A DNA stretch of 38,415 nucleotides from PFJX01 sp037442845 (lineage in GTDB: Bacteria > Pseudomonadota > Gammaproteobacteria > Burkholderiales > Thiobacillaceae). The notes below the pieces were generated by a model that was not told the DNA's origin, searched no databases, and saw only the letters and a list, made by a program, of their open reading frames with translations. The position numbers and the translations under genes were made by a program. The stretch spans positions 1-38,415 of the forward strand of contig JBBIPL010000007.1 in the NCBI GenBank assembly GCA_037442845.1. Direction: 5' to 3'. Below are positions 16,594 through 24,905 of the stretch, one piece after another; the stretch's first letter is position 1; each line of letters opens with the position of its first letter.

Positions 16594-17286
16594 ATGCGTC
16601 TTCATTCCGCTCTTACCCCGCTGCTCGCGCTTACCCTGGTCGGCTGCGCCGTCAATGGCGATCCGCGCGACCCGCTGGAAGCCATCAACCGGCCGATCCA
16701 CAGCTTCAATGAGGGTTTCGACCGCTATGTGATGAAGCCCGTGGCCCGGGGCTATGAATGGTTGCTGCCGAATTTCGCGCAGAGCGGCGTGCGCAATTTC
16801 TTCGCCAATCTGGACGACCTCACCGTCCTCGCCAACAACATCCTGCAACTCAAGCCGGAACAGAGCACGCGCGATTTCCTGCGCCTCGCTTTCAATTCCA
16901 CATTCGGACTGTTCGGCCTGCTGGACGTGGCCAGCGAGATGGGCCTGAAGAAAAACAACGAGGATTTCGGGCAGACCCTGGGCTACTGGGGGGTAGGCGC
17001 CGGCCCTTATCTGGTCCTGCCCTTCCTCGGGCCCGGCAGCGTGCGCGATACCGCCGGCATGGTGGTTGACGCCGCTTACACCGACCTGGTGTACAAGCAT
17101 GACGACCTGTCCACCCGTGACCCCGCCATGGCTCTGCGCGTGGTCAGCCGCCGCGCCGACCTGCTCGACGCGAAGCGCGCGCTGGATGTCGCCGCGCTGG
17201 ACGGCTACGAATTCACCCGCGACCTCTACCTGGAGCGCCGCCGCAGTCTGGTGCACGACGGCAATCCGCCTCCCCTGGACGAATGA
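16594..17286 (+). CDS. mlaA: MlaA/VacJ outer-membrane lipid-asymmetry lipoprotein
   Basis: The 230-residue product is the outer-membrane lipoprotein that removes surface phospholipids and passes them to periplasmic MlaC, keeping outer-membrane asymmetry. Signal peptide and lipobox LVGC give Cys18. The family pattern follows: DPLEAINRPIHSFNEGFDRY, NFFANLDDLTVLANNILQ, NEDFGQTLGYWGVGAGPYL and LPFLGPGSVRDTAG. The ATG was chosen because it starts the signal peptide directly, although no good ribosome-binding site precedes it. The other Mla genes are absent. The stop overlaps greB by ATGA. Confidence 0.95.
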   Translation: MRLHSALTPLLALTLVGCAVNGDPRDPLEAINRPIHSFNEGFDRYVMKPVARGYEWLLPNFAQSGVRNFFANLDDLTVLANNILQLKPEQSTRDFLRLAFNSTFGLFGLLDVASEMGLKKNNEDFGQTLGYWGVGAGPYLVLPFLGPGSVRDTAGMVVDAAYTDLVYKHDDLSTRDPAMALRVVSRRADLLDAKRALDVAALDGYEFTRDLYLERRRSLVHDGNPPPLDE

Positions 17287-17840
17287 GCAAGGCCTTCGTG
17301 CGCGAGGAGGCGCCGGAGGAGGAGGACGAGGATGTCGGCCTCCCCGCCCTGCCGGCCGGTACCCGCAACTACATGACGCCGGCGGGCCATGCCCGCATGC
17401 AGGCGGAGCTGGCGCATCTGGTGCGGGTGGAACGGCCCGAGGTGGTCAACGTGGTGGCCTGGGCGGCGAGCAACGGCGACCGCTCCGAGAACGGCGATTA
17501 CCTGTACGGCAAGAAGCGCCTGCGCGAGATCGACCGGCGCATCCGCTTTCTAAACAAGCGCCTGGAGAACGCCCTGGTGGTGGATCCGCGCGACCGCGCC
17601 GACACCGACGTCGTGTTTTTCGGCGCCACGGTCACCGTCCTGGACGAGTCCGGCGAGGAAATACGCTACAGCATCGTCGGCATGGACGAGGCCGATCCCG
17701 GCAGACAGCGCATCTCCTGGCTCTCCCCGCTGGCGCGCGCGCTGCTCAAGGCACGGGTGGGCGACAGCGTGCGCTTCCAGGCGCCGGGCGGCGCGCGCGC
17801 CCTGGAGATCGTCGCCATCGACTACCTGCCGCTGGCTTGA
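17283..17840 (+). CDS. greB: Transcript cleavage factor GreB
   Basis: This 185-residue protein of the GreA/GreB family rescues backtracked RNA polymerase by stimulating transcript cleavage. Residues 30-105 form the N-terminal coiled coil with YMTPAGHARMQAEL and the acidic tip region SNGDRSENGDYLYGKKRLREID; this tip holds the conserved acidic residues. The C-terminal domain (about 108-185) is FKBP-like. GDYLYGKKRLREID fits GreB better than GreA. A short acidic N-terminal extension (about residues 8-17) is unusual. The ATG overlaps the mlaA stop. Confidence 0.93.
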   Translation: MSKAFVREEAPEEEDEDVGLPALPAGTRNYMTPAGHARMQAELAHLVRVERPEVVNVVAWAASNGDRSENGDYLYGKKRLREIDRRIRFLNKRLENALVVDPRDRADTDVVFFGATVTVLDESGEEIRYSIVGMDEADPGRQRISWLSPLARALLKARVGDSVRFQAPGGARALEIVAIDYLPLA

Positions 17841-17842
17841 CC

Positions 17843-17858
17843 AAGGCCGCGCGGCCTT
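17843..17858 (+). terminator. Hairpin after greB
   Basis: AAGGCCGCGCGGCCTT is a perfect inverted repeat 2 bp after the greB stop. No T-run follows, so it is either a weak terminator or an RNA-stabilising stem. Confidence 0.4.
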
Positions 17859-17925
17859 CGCCGCCGTGCCGCGCGAGCGTGCGGCATCCGCTATGATGGA
17901 CGCAAGACAAGCCGAGGAACCCCAC

Positions 17926-18558
17926 ATGGCCTCCATTCGCATCCTGCTGGTTGACGACCATCCCCTGTTGCGCCTCGGTGTGCGCCGCTCTCTGGAAAAC
18001 GAGGCGGGTTTCGAGGTCGTCTCGGAATGCGCCGACCTGGCCGCGGTCAGGCAATGGCTGAACGCCGGCGGCAAGGCCGACGTGGTCATCCTCGACCGCA
18101 GCCTGCCGGACGGCGACGGCCTCGAAGTGATTCCCCTATTGAAGGCGGCGGGCATGAAGGTGATCGTGCTGACGGTGGAAGACGCCGACGCGGAGATCCG
18201 CGCCGCGGTGGATGCCGGCGTCGACGGCTATCTGCTGAAGTCCTCCGATACCGAACAGATCACCCACGCCATCGGCATCGTCCTGCAGGATGCCGGCGCA
18301 TTCCCTCCCCAGGTGGTGCAAAAGCTCACGCGCTCCAGCGGTGAGGACCCGCTCGCCAAGCTCTCGGCGCGGGAACTGGAAATCGCCGAATACGTGGCGC
18401 AGGGGCATAGCAACAAGGCCATCGGCGGCAAGCTCAACCTCTCCGACAACACGGTGCGCAACCACCTGGCCAACATCATGCAGAAGCTCAATTTCCACAA
18501 TCGCGTGCAGGTGGCCACTTTGGTCCTGCAGCATCTGCGCAAATCCCGCCGCGCCTGA
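17926..18558 (+). CDS. NarL/FixJ-type response regulator, orphan
   Basis: The 210-residue protein has an N-terminal receiver domain (about 4-120) with acidic Asp10-Asp11 and phosphoacceptor Asp57 in VVILDRSLPDGDG, then a LuxR-type helix-turn-helix (about 147-195: LSARELEIAEYVAQGHSNKA, NTVRNHLANIMQKL). It should bind DNA when phosphorylated. ATG 17926 is preceded by GAGGAA at a good distance; the open frame further upstream lacks one. No histidine kinase gene is adjacent and the targets are unknown. A TATGAT at 17892-17897 may be its -10. Confidence 0.88.
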   Translation: MASIRILLVDDHPLLRLGVRRSLENEAGFEVVSECADLAAVRQWLNAGGKADVVILDRSLPDGDGLEVIPLLKAAGMKVIVLTVEDADAEIRAAVDAGVDGYLLKSSDTEQITHAIGIVLQDAGAFPPQVVQKLTRSSGEDPLAKLSARELEIAEYVAQGHSNKAIGGKLNLSDNTVRNHLANIMQKLNFHNRVQVATLVLQHLRKSRRA

Positions 18559-18564
18559 CGCGCG

Positions 18565-18589
18565 GCCGGCGGCGACCGCCATCGCCGGC
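18565..18589 (+). terminator. Possible terminator after the response regulator
   Basis: GCCGGCG (18565-18571) pairs with CGCCGGC (18583-18589) across an 11-nt loop. It starts 6 bp after the stop and ends before the uppP promoter. Without a T-run it is only tentative. Confidence 0.4.
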
Positions 18590-18601
18590 GGGACCGTTTG
18601 T

Positions 18602-18607
18602 TAGAAT
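18602..18607 (+). promoter_or_regulatory. Candidate -10 of uppP
   Basis: TAGAAT lies 33 bp before the chosen TTG start. No strong -35 is visible. If it is used, transcription begins near 18614, which rules out the earlier in-frame TTG at 18598. Confidence 0.4.
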
Positions 18608-18639
18608 GCGGGCTCCCAAACCACCCGCTCTCCCGTAAA

Positions 18640-19461
18640 TTGGATTATTCCCTGCTGTTCATAGCCCTCATCCTGGGCATCGTCGAAGGTCTCACCGAAT
18701 TCCTGCCGGTGTCCTCCACCGGCCACCTGATCATCGTCGGCAGCCTGATGGGCTACACCGACGAGCAGAGCAAGGTGTTCAAGATCGTCATCCAATTGGC
18801 GGCCATCCTGGCGGTGTGCTGGGACTACCGCGCGCGCATCGCGCAGGTCGCGGGCGGCCTGGGCACGGACCCGGTGCAACGCCGCTTCGTCGGCCACCTG
18901 CTCGTGGCCTTTATGCCCGCCGCCGTGCTGGGCGTGCTGTTCCACGGCGCCATCAAGGCCTATCTGTTCAACCCTTTGACCGTGGCGGGCGCCCTCATCG
19001 TCGGCGGACTGGTCATCCTCTACATCGAGAAGCGCGCCTACCACCCGCGCATACAGAGCGTCGACGAAATGGACTGGAAGGTGGCGCTGAAGGTGGGCTT
19101 CGCCCAGGCCGCGGCCATGTTCCCCGGCGTCTCCCGCGCCGGCGCCACCATCATGGGCGGTCTGGTCTTCGGCCTGTCGCGCAAGGCGGCCACCGAGTTC
19201 TCGTTCTTCCTGGCCATCCCCACCATGCTCGCGGCGACGCTGTACGACCTCTACAAGAACTGGGCACTGCTCGATCTGGGCGACCTGCCGGTGTTCGCGG
19301 TGGGCTTCGTCGCCTCCTTCGTCTCCGCCATGATCGCGGTGAAAGCCTTTCTCGGCTTCGTTTCCAACCACACCTTCATAGTCTTCGCCTGGTACCGCAT
19401 CTTCTTCGGCCTGGTGGTGCTGCTGACCGCCTATGCCGGCTGGGTTGACTGGCCGGCCTGA
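18640..19461 (+). CDS. uppP: Undecaprenyl-diphosphate phosphatase
   Basis: This 273-residue polytopic inner-membrane enzyme recycles the lipid carrier C55-PP to C55-P for peptidoglycan and EPS synthesis. The two BacA/UppP signature regions are present: GIVEGLTEFLPVSSTGHL at about 13-30 and FPGVSRAGATIMGGL at about 161-175, holding the catalytic Glu, Ser and Arg. Length is normal. No ATG fits; TTG 18640 gives MDYSLLFIALILG, matching the usual N-terminus. It converges with chpA, and both stops lie in one hairpin. Confidence 0.93.
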   Translation: MDYSLLFIALILGIVEGLTEFLPVSSTGHLIIVGSLMGYTDEQSKVFKIVIQLAAILAVCWDYRARIAQVAGGLGTDPVQRRFVGHLLVAFMPAAVLGVLFHGAIKAYLFNPLTVAGALIVGGLVILYIEKRAYHPRIQSVDEMDWKVALKVGFAQAAAMFPGVSRAGATIMGGLVFGLSRKAATEFSFFLAIPTMLAATLYDLYKNWALLDLGDLPVFAVGFVASFVSAMIAVKAFLGFVSNHTFIVFAWYRIFFGLVVLLTAYAGWVDWPA

Positions 19462-19478
19462 AGCCGCTTCAGGCCGGC
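19452..19478. terminator. Bidirectional terminator between uppP and chpA
   Basis: GCCGGCCTGAAG pairs perfectly with CTTCAGGCCGGC (12 bp) around a CCG loop. The TGA stops of uppP (19459-19461) and chpA (19471-19469) both fall within the stem, so the hairpin could end both convergent transcripts. Confidence 0.7.
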
Positions 19479-22400
19479 ACCGCCGTGCCGGTCAAGCGGC
19501 GGATTTCCGCCAGCAATTCCTCTTCCTGGTAGGGCTTGCCCAGATAGGCGTCGACGCCCAGTTCGCGGGCGTGCCGGCGGTGCTTTTCGGCCGTGCGCGA
19601 GGTGATCATGATGATGGGCAGGTCGCCGTGGCGGGTATCGCCGCGCACGCTGCGCGCCACCTCGAAACCGTCCATGCGCGGCATCTCGATGTCCAGCAGC
19701 ATGATGGCGGGCGACTCCTTTTCCAGCATTTCCAGGGCCTCGACGCCGTCGCGCGCGGTCGCCACGCGGAAGCCTTCGCGCGTGAGGAAGCGGCTGGTGA
19801 TCTTGCGCACCGTCAGGGAGTCGTCCACCACCAGGACCAGAGAGCCTTCGCGCGCATCCTCCGCCTCTTCCTCGACGCTCAGGCGCGGCGCGCGCTCGGC
19901 CAGCTGGAAGGGGTTGAGGATGAGGGCCACGCGGCCGTCGCCGAGCACGGTGGCGCCGCTGATGCCGGCGATGCGCGCCAGTTGCGGGCCGATGTTCTTC
20001 ACCACCGCCTCGAAGTTGCCTTCCATGGCATCGACGCGCACCGCCACACGCTGCTCACCCGCCTTCAGGAACAGGATGGTGCGGAAGCGGCCGTCGTCGG
20101 GCTGGGCCTTGCGCCCGACCAGTTCGGCCAGGGTGCGCAGCGGATAGGTTTCGCCGGCGAATTCCATGACGCCTGCCTCGTGCAGGGCGTGCACCTGGTC
20201 GGCGCGCACCTCGCGCACCAGGGTGATGAGGTTGGCGTGCAGGGCGTAGGTCTGCCCGCCGGCGCGGGCCAGCACCACCTGGGTCATGGCCAGGGTAAGC
20301 GGCAGGCGGATGGTGAAGCGGCTGCCCCGCCCGGCTTCGGTCGCCAGCCGCACGCGGCCGCCGATGCCGGCGATCTCGTTGCGCACCACATCCAGGCCGA
20401 TGCCGCGCCCCGCCACTTCGGTGACCGTTTCGGCGGTGGAGAAGCCGGCACGGAACAGGAACTGCTCCAGCCGTTCCGCCGTCATTTCCTCCTCCGGCGC
20501 AATCCAGCCGAGGGCGATGGCGCGCGCGCGCACGGCGGCGAAGTTGACGCCGGCGCCGTCGTCCGCCAGCGCGAGGACGATTTCGTTGCCTTCCTGGGCG
20601 GCGCTCAGGCGCACCTCGCCGACCTCGTCCTTGCCCGCTTCCAGCCTCGCCTGCGGGCTCTCCAGGCCATGCGCGACGGCATTGCGCACCAGGTGTTCGA
20701 GCGGCGCGGCGATCTTGTCGAGCACGGCGCGGTCGAGATCGGTCTGGCCGCCGTCCAGTTCCAGGCGGGCGCGTTTGCCGGTCTCCCTGGCGGCCTGGCG
20801 AACCACGCGATGCAGGCGTTCGGCGAGGGCGCTCAACGGCACCATGCGCAGGTGCATGAGCTCTTCCTGCAACGTGCGCGACATGCGCGACTGCTGGATG
20901 AGGGCGCTGTCGGCCTCGTTGAGACCGGCCAGCAGGCTGTCCTGGGCGGTGGACACGTCGTTGACGCTTTCCGCCATCAGGCGGGTGAGTTCCTGCAGGC
21001 GCGAGAAGCGGTCGAACTCCAGGGGATCGAACTGGCTTTCGTCGACCTGCGACAGGCGCGAACGCATCTGCGTCTCCGCTTGGATCTCCAGCTCGCGCAA
21101 CTGGCCGCGCAGACGTTCGACGTTGCTGGCGAGTTCCAGCGTGGTCAGCTTGTAGGCATTCAGCACGTTCTCGATGCGCGCGCGGGCGATGGCCACTTCC
21201 CCCGCCTCGTTCAGCAGGGTATCCAGGATATCGGCCTTCAGGCGCGCACCGCGCCGCGCGTGCGGCTCCTCGGCGACTGGCGCGCGCGGGGGCGGCGGCG
21301 AGATCGGCGCCGCCGCGGCGGGGGCGATCCGGGTTTCCTCCGGCTCGGCGGAGGAGGCGGGCATGGCCTGAATCGGGTGCGTCGGCGCCTGGTCGGCGAC
21401 CGCTGCCGGCTCGGCCGACGACGGCGGAGTTTCCATCACCGGCGTCTCGACCTGGCGTGGCGGGACGCCAGTCGCGGCGGCCTCGCCGCCCCTGAGGCGC
21501 TCGATGAGATCGGCCTGGCGGTCATATTCCGCTTCGATTTCGTCAATGAAAGCCGGGCCGGCCGGCGCTCCGCCCAGCCCGAGGATGCGCGTTTCCAGGG
21601 CATGTACCGCCTCCCCCAGGAGCATGGCGCCGGCCATGCGCGAGGAACCCTTGAGGGTATGCAGGGCGCGCTTGAGCTCGTCGCGCGGGGCGATGGCAGC
21701 GGGGTCGGCCCGCCAGGCGCGCAGGGCTTCGCCGATACGCGGCATGAGCTCGTGCGCTTCCTCCAGGAAGACGGGCAGCAGTTGCTCATCCAGTTCGTCC
21801 ACCGCGCGCGACGGCACGGGCGACTCGACGACGGCGAGCGGCACGCTCTGCGTCGCCGCCGCTGCGGCGTCCAGTTCGGCCAGAGCCTGCGCGATGCGCG
21901 GCTGCGCCTCGGGGAAGCGCCGCTCCAGGATGCCCGCGACGCTCTCCCGCAGCAGGCCGAGGATTTCCTCCAATAGGGCGTTCGCCTCCGCCGTCAGCGC
22001 GAGGGTCTTGTCCGGCCAGCGCCCGGCCCACAGTTCCACCGCGTGGGCGGCCTCGGCCAGCGGCGCGAAGCCGGTGGTACGGGAAATGCCGGCCAGGGTA
22101 TGGGCGGCGCGGATGAAGTTTTCCCAGGCCGCTGGCCGGTGTCCTTTCGCCATTTCCGCCAGGGCCTCGCGCAGGGCTTGCAGTCGCTGCGCCGCCTCGT
22201 CGGTGAAGATGTGGAACAACTCGGCCGGCAACTCATGCGGACCGACGGCCACCGTCTGCTCCCGCGCTTCGTTCTCGCCCGGCCCCGCATCTTCTCCCCC
22301 GCTGGGCTGGCCGGCGTCCCCTGCATCGGCCTCCGGGGCGCCGGCCTCAGATTTTGGGGGCGGCTCCCCGCCGTCGTCCTCGGCTCCGCGCAGGCGGCGC

Positions 22401-24763
22401 GCGGTGCGCATCAGCGAGCCGGCCTCGACGCGCGCGCGGCCCTGCTCATCGAGCTCGGTCACCCAGACCTGGAAGGCGTCGGCGGCTTCCTCCATGAAGC
22501 GCAGCATCTCCGGGTTCGGCGCCTTTTCGTCGCGCAGCCAGGCGTTCAGGGTCTGCTCCACTTCCCAGGCCACCTCGGCCAGATCATGCATGCCCACCAT
22601 GCGGCCGCTGCCCTTGAGGGTATGGAATCCGCGGCGCACGTAGGTAAAGGCGTCGAAGTCGTAGGGGCTGACGTTGAGGCGCGCGGTCTGCACGGCGATG
22701 CCGCCGAGCACCTCGTTGGCCTCCTCGATGTAGGTGGCCAGCAATTCACGGTCGATGGTCTCGGCCGACTCGGCGGCCAGGCGCACAGACTCGGCGCTCG
22801 GCGCCGGGGCAATGGCGCCGGCGCCGCCCAGGCCCTCGACCGCCTGCATCACCGCTTCGGGGGCGGCCTCGTCGCCGAGCGCGCGCAGGGCCGCATCGGC
22901 CTGGCTGCGCAAGCCGGCATCCCCCACCAGGTCGGCGTCGCGCGCGAGTTGCCCCAATTCGCTCTTCAGGGCTTCGCGGCCCTCGGCATCGGCGCCGGCC
23001 GCCGCCCACTCCTCGACGGACTCCTTGAGACGCTCGGTCTCGGCGCGGATCTGGCTTTCCACGGATGCCTCGGCGGCCGGCCCGACCTCGGGCCGGGCCA
23101 GCAGGCCGGCCATGGCCCGGCTGTCGTCGCGGCCGTAGCGCAAGGCATCCATGTACATGCCCAGCGTGGACAGGGCCTCGGCCACCCAGTCGAGGTTCTC
23201 CGGGGCGATGTGCGCGTCCGTTTCGGTGAAATGCTGGATGCGCAGGATGGCCTCGTTGACCAGGTCGGCGGCCACGTCCAGTTGCAGGATGTTGAGGGCG
23301 CCCAGGATCTGCTTCATCAGGCCGGGCACCATGGGCAGGCCGCCGCGCTCGTTGGCGTCGCGGAAGAAACGGTCGAGCAGCTCCTCGACGGCATTCAGGT
23401 TGGCCTGAATCTCGTGCGTGACCTGGGCCACCACCAGCTTTTCCTGGGCCTTGCGCGAGTATTCGTCGAGCAGGTCCACCTCGGGGATGCGCGAGGTATC
23501 GAAGGCGGGATCGATGGCCGCCTGCAGGCGCATGGTGAGAACCTCGGACTGCTTGTCGAATTCCTCGCCCAAGGCCTTGAAATGCTCGGCGGCGTTGAGG
23601 GCCAGCAGCAGGCCGGTGGCCATTTCCAGTTGCAGGGCCTCGTTCTGCGTGGCGTCGGCGACGCCGGGCAGCCGCTTGGCGATGGCCTGGATCATGCGCG
23701 CGAGGCTTTGCATGGCGGCGTTGGGCAGGCGCACGGACGCCTCGAACACCGCCATCGCCGCATGTTGGAATGGCTCCAGGCTGTCGGTGCGGCCCGAGCA
23801 GTAGCGTACCCAGTGGTCTCGGGCGATGCCGAGGTTTTCCTTGAGCTGGGCCAGGTGACTGAGCTGGTCCGAGAGCGGCGCAGAGACTTCCGCCGGGAAG
23901 TAGTACTGCAACTGGAAATGTTCTCGCGTCTGCGCCGCGCGTCCCTGTGTGCTGTCGTCCTGCGCCACGTAATAGAGCACGTCGCGGAACAGACGCTCGG
24001 CCAGTTGCCTGGAACCCTCCATGAGGCGCCGCATCTGCAAGTCGACGCGGCCGCACACGCGCTTGAGCCAAACGTCGGCGGGGATGCGCTGCTGGCGCAG
24101 CACCTCCATGAGCCCGCCGACGCTCCACCAGAAGGTGTACTGGGCGAGTCCCGGCGCCAGCCGCTCCACCTGCCGCACCGCCTGTTCCATCTGCATCAGG
24201 CCGGCGGCGGCGTTCCTGTTTTGCAGGAACAGCAGCAAGCCGCGCTGGTACTGCCTGCGCGCCGTGCGCACGGCGCGCGCCAGGGCCGCCTCGTCGAGAG
24301 CCAACTCGGGTTCCGTCCTGGTCACGCGCAGGCCCGTGTCCGGGTAGAACAACTCGCTCGGCGCCGGCGGCTCCGCGCCCCGCCGCGCCGCCACCTCCTG
24401 AAAGATGGGGGTGAGCTTGAGTTCGGCGTGCGGCGCCCCGGCCATGAGTCCATCGAGATAACTTTTCAGGGCGGCGATGGCGCGCAGCACGGTCTCCGCG
24501 GTTTCCGGATGGCGCTTGTCGGCGTGTTCGCCCATGTCCGCCAGCAGACGCTCGGTTTCCGAGGTCAGCTGCGACACGCCCTGCAGGTCGACGATCCGCA
24601 GGGCGCCATAGACCTGGTGCAGATGTGCGGCGGCGGCCTTCAGGGGGGTCAGATCCTCGCCGTTCCAGGCGGTGAGCGCCGCCGTAGCCGCGTCCAGGGC
24701 GTTATCGAGTTCCCCCTTGATCCAGGTGAGCGGCCCCAGGTCGAATTCCAATTCCACACTCAT
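19469..24763 (-). CDS. chpA: ChpA/PilL hybrid chemosensory histidine kinase
   Basis: The 1764-residue protein is the CheA-like hub of the Pil-Chp system that controls twitching and often cAMP and surface behaviour. A degenerate N-terminal Hpt-like site lies near His49 (HQVYGA). Canonical Hpt histidines are His714 (HTLKGSGR), His888 (HTLAGISR) and His1035 (HTLKGSSR). Dimerisation and ATPase regions follow, with HLVRNAVAHGLESP near 1358-1371 and DDGAGVN and GRGIGLDVV later. Then come a CheW-like domain (about 1488-1625) and a C-terminal receiver with Asp1691 (LLDIEMPRMDG). Gaps between Hpts are Ala/Pro/Glu-rich linkers. GGAAGG precedes the ATG. It is the last gene of pilGHIJ-chpA. Confidence 0.95.
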   Translation of the reverse strand: MSVELEFDLGPLTWIKGELDNALDAATAALTAWNGEDLTPLKAAAAHLHQVYGALRIVDLQGVSQLTSETERLLADMGEHADKRHPETAETVLRAIAALKSYLDGLMAGAPHAELKLTPIFQEVAARRGAEPPAPSELFYPDTGLRVTRTEPELALDEAALARAVRTARRQYQRGLLLFLQNRNAAAGLMQMEQAVRQVERLAPGLAQYTFWWSVGGLMEVLRQQRIPADVWLKRVCGRVDLQMRRLMEGSRQLAERLFRDVLYYVAQDDSTQGRAAQTREHFQLQYYFPAEVSAPLSDQLSHLAQLKENLGIARDHWVRYCSGRTDSLEPFQHAAMAVFEASVRLPNAAMQSLARMIQAIAKRLPGVADATQNEALQLEMATGLLLALNAAEHFKALGEEFDKQSEVLTMRLQAAIDPAFDTSRIPEVDLLDEYSRKAQEKLVVAQVTHEIQANLNAVEELLDRFFRDANERGGLPMVPGLMKQILGALNILQLDVAADLVNEAILRIQHFTETDAHIAPENLDWVAEALSTLGMYMDALRYGRDDSRAMAGLLARPEVGPAAEASVESQIRAETERLKESVEEWAAAGADAEGREALKSELGQLARDADLVGDAGLRSQADAALRALGDEAAPEAVMQAVEGLGGAGAIAPAPSAESVRLAAESAETIDRELLATYIEEANEVLGGIAVQTARLNVSPYDFDAFTYVRRGFHTLKGSGRMVGMHDLAEVAWEVEQTLNAWLRDEKAPNPEMLRFMEEAADAFQVWVTELDEQGRARVEAGSLMRTARRLRGAEDDGGEPPPKSEAGAPEADAGDAGQPSGGEDAGPGENEAREQTVAVGPHELPAELFHIFTDEAAQRLQALREALAEMAKGHRPAAWENFIRAAHTLAGISRTTGFAPLAEAAHAVELWAGRWPDKTLALTAEANALLEEILGLLRESVAGILERRFPEAQPRIAQALAELDAAAAATQSVPLAVVESPVPSRAVDELDEQLLPVFLEEAHELMPRIGEALRAWRADPAAIAPRDELKRALHTLKGSSRMAGAMLLGEAVHALETRILGLGGAPAGPAFIDEIEAEYDRQADLIERLRGGEAAATGVPPRQVETPVMETPPSSAEPAAVADQAPTHPIQAMPASSAEPEETRIAPAAAAPISPPPPRAPVAEEPHARRGARLKADILDTLLNEAGEVAIARARIENVLNAYKLTTLELASNVERLRGQLRELEIQAETQMRSRLSQVDESQFDPLEFDRFSRLQELTRLMAESVNDVSTAQDSLLAGLNEADSALIQQSRMSRTLQEELMHLRMVPLSALAERLHRVVRQAARETGKRARLELDGGQTDLDRAVLDKIAAPLEHLVRNAVAHGLESPQARLEAGKDEVGEVRLSAAQEGNEIVLALADDGAGVNFAAVRARAIALGWIAPEEEMTAERLEQFLFRAGFSTAETVTEVAGRGIGLDVVRNEIAGIGGRVRLATEAGRGSRFTIRLPLTLAMTQVVLARAGGQTYALHANLITLVREVRADQVHALHEAGVMEFAGETYPLRTLAELVGRKAQPDDGRFRTILFLKAGEQRVAVRVDAMEGNFEAVVKNIGPQLARIAGISGATVLGDGRVALILNPFQLAERAPRLSVEEEAEDAREGSLVLVVDDSLTVRKITSRFLTREGFRVATARDGVEALEMLEKESPAIMLLDIEMPRMDGFEVARSVRGDTRHGDLPIIMITSRTAEKHRRHARELGVDAYLGKPYQEEELLAEIRRLTGTAVPA

Positions 24764-24777
24764 GGCATGCCTTCCTA

Positions 24778-24904
24778 TAACGTGAAAGTCGCGCCAGCGA
24801 CTCTTGACGCTCCCCTCTCCCGCAGGCGGGAGAGGGGTTGGGGGTGAGGGAAACGGTCATGGCTCTCATGCATGGGGGCGTCTTACAAAACCATGTCCGT
24901 TAGG
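24778..24904 (+). repeat. Interspersed three-hairpin repeat, copy 3 (127 bp)
   Basis: It opens TAACGTGAAAGTCGC and ends CCGTTAGG. Hairpin 1 is AGTCGC/GCGACT, hairpin 2 CCCCTCTCCCGC/GCGGGAGAGGGG. Hairpin 3 is ACGGTCATGG/CCATGTCCGT with one T-T mismatch. It fills the pilJ-chpA gap: its right end abuts the pilJ stop (24906-24908), and its left end is 14 bp before the chpA ATG, leaving room only for the ribosome-binding site. Confidence 0.9.
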
Positions 24905-24905
24905 G

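Noticed and set aside
19433..24847. Two very long plus-strand frames (847 and 934 codons) opposite chpA
   Set aside because: They mirror the chpA codon pattern and have no recognisable domain, start context or ribosome-binding site.
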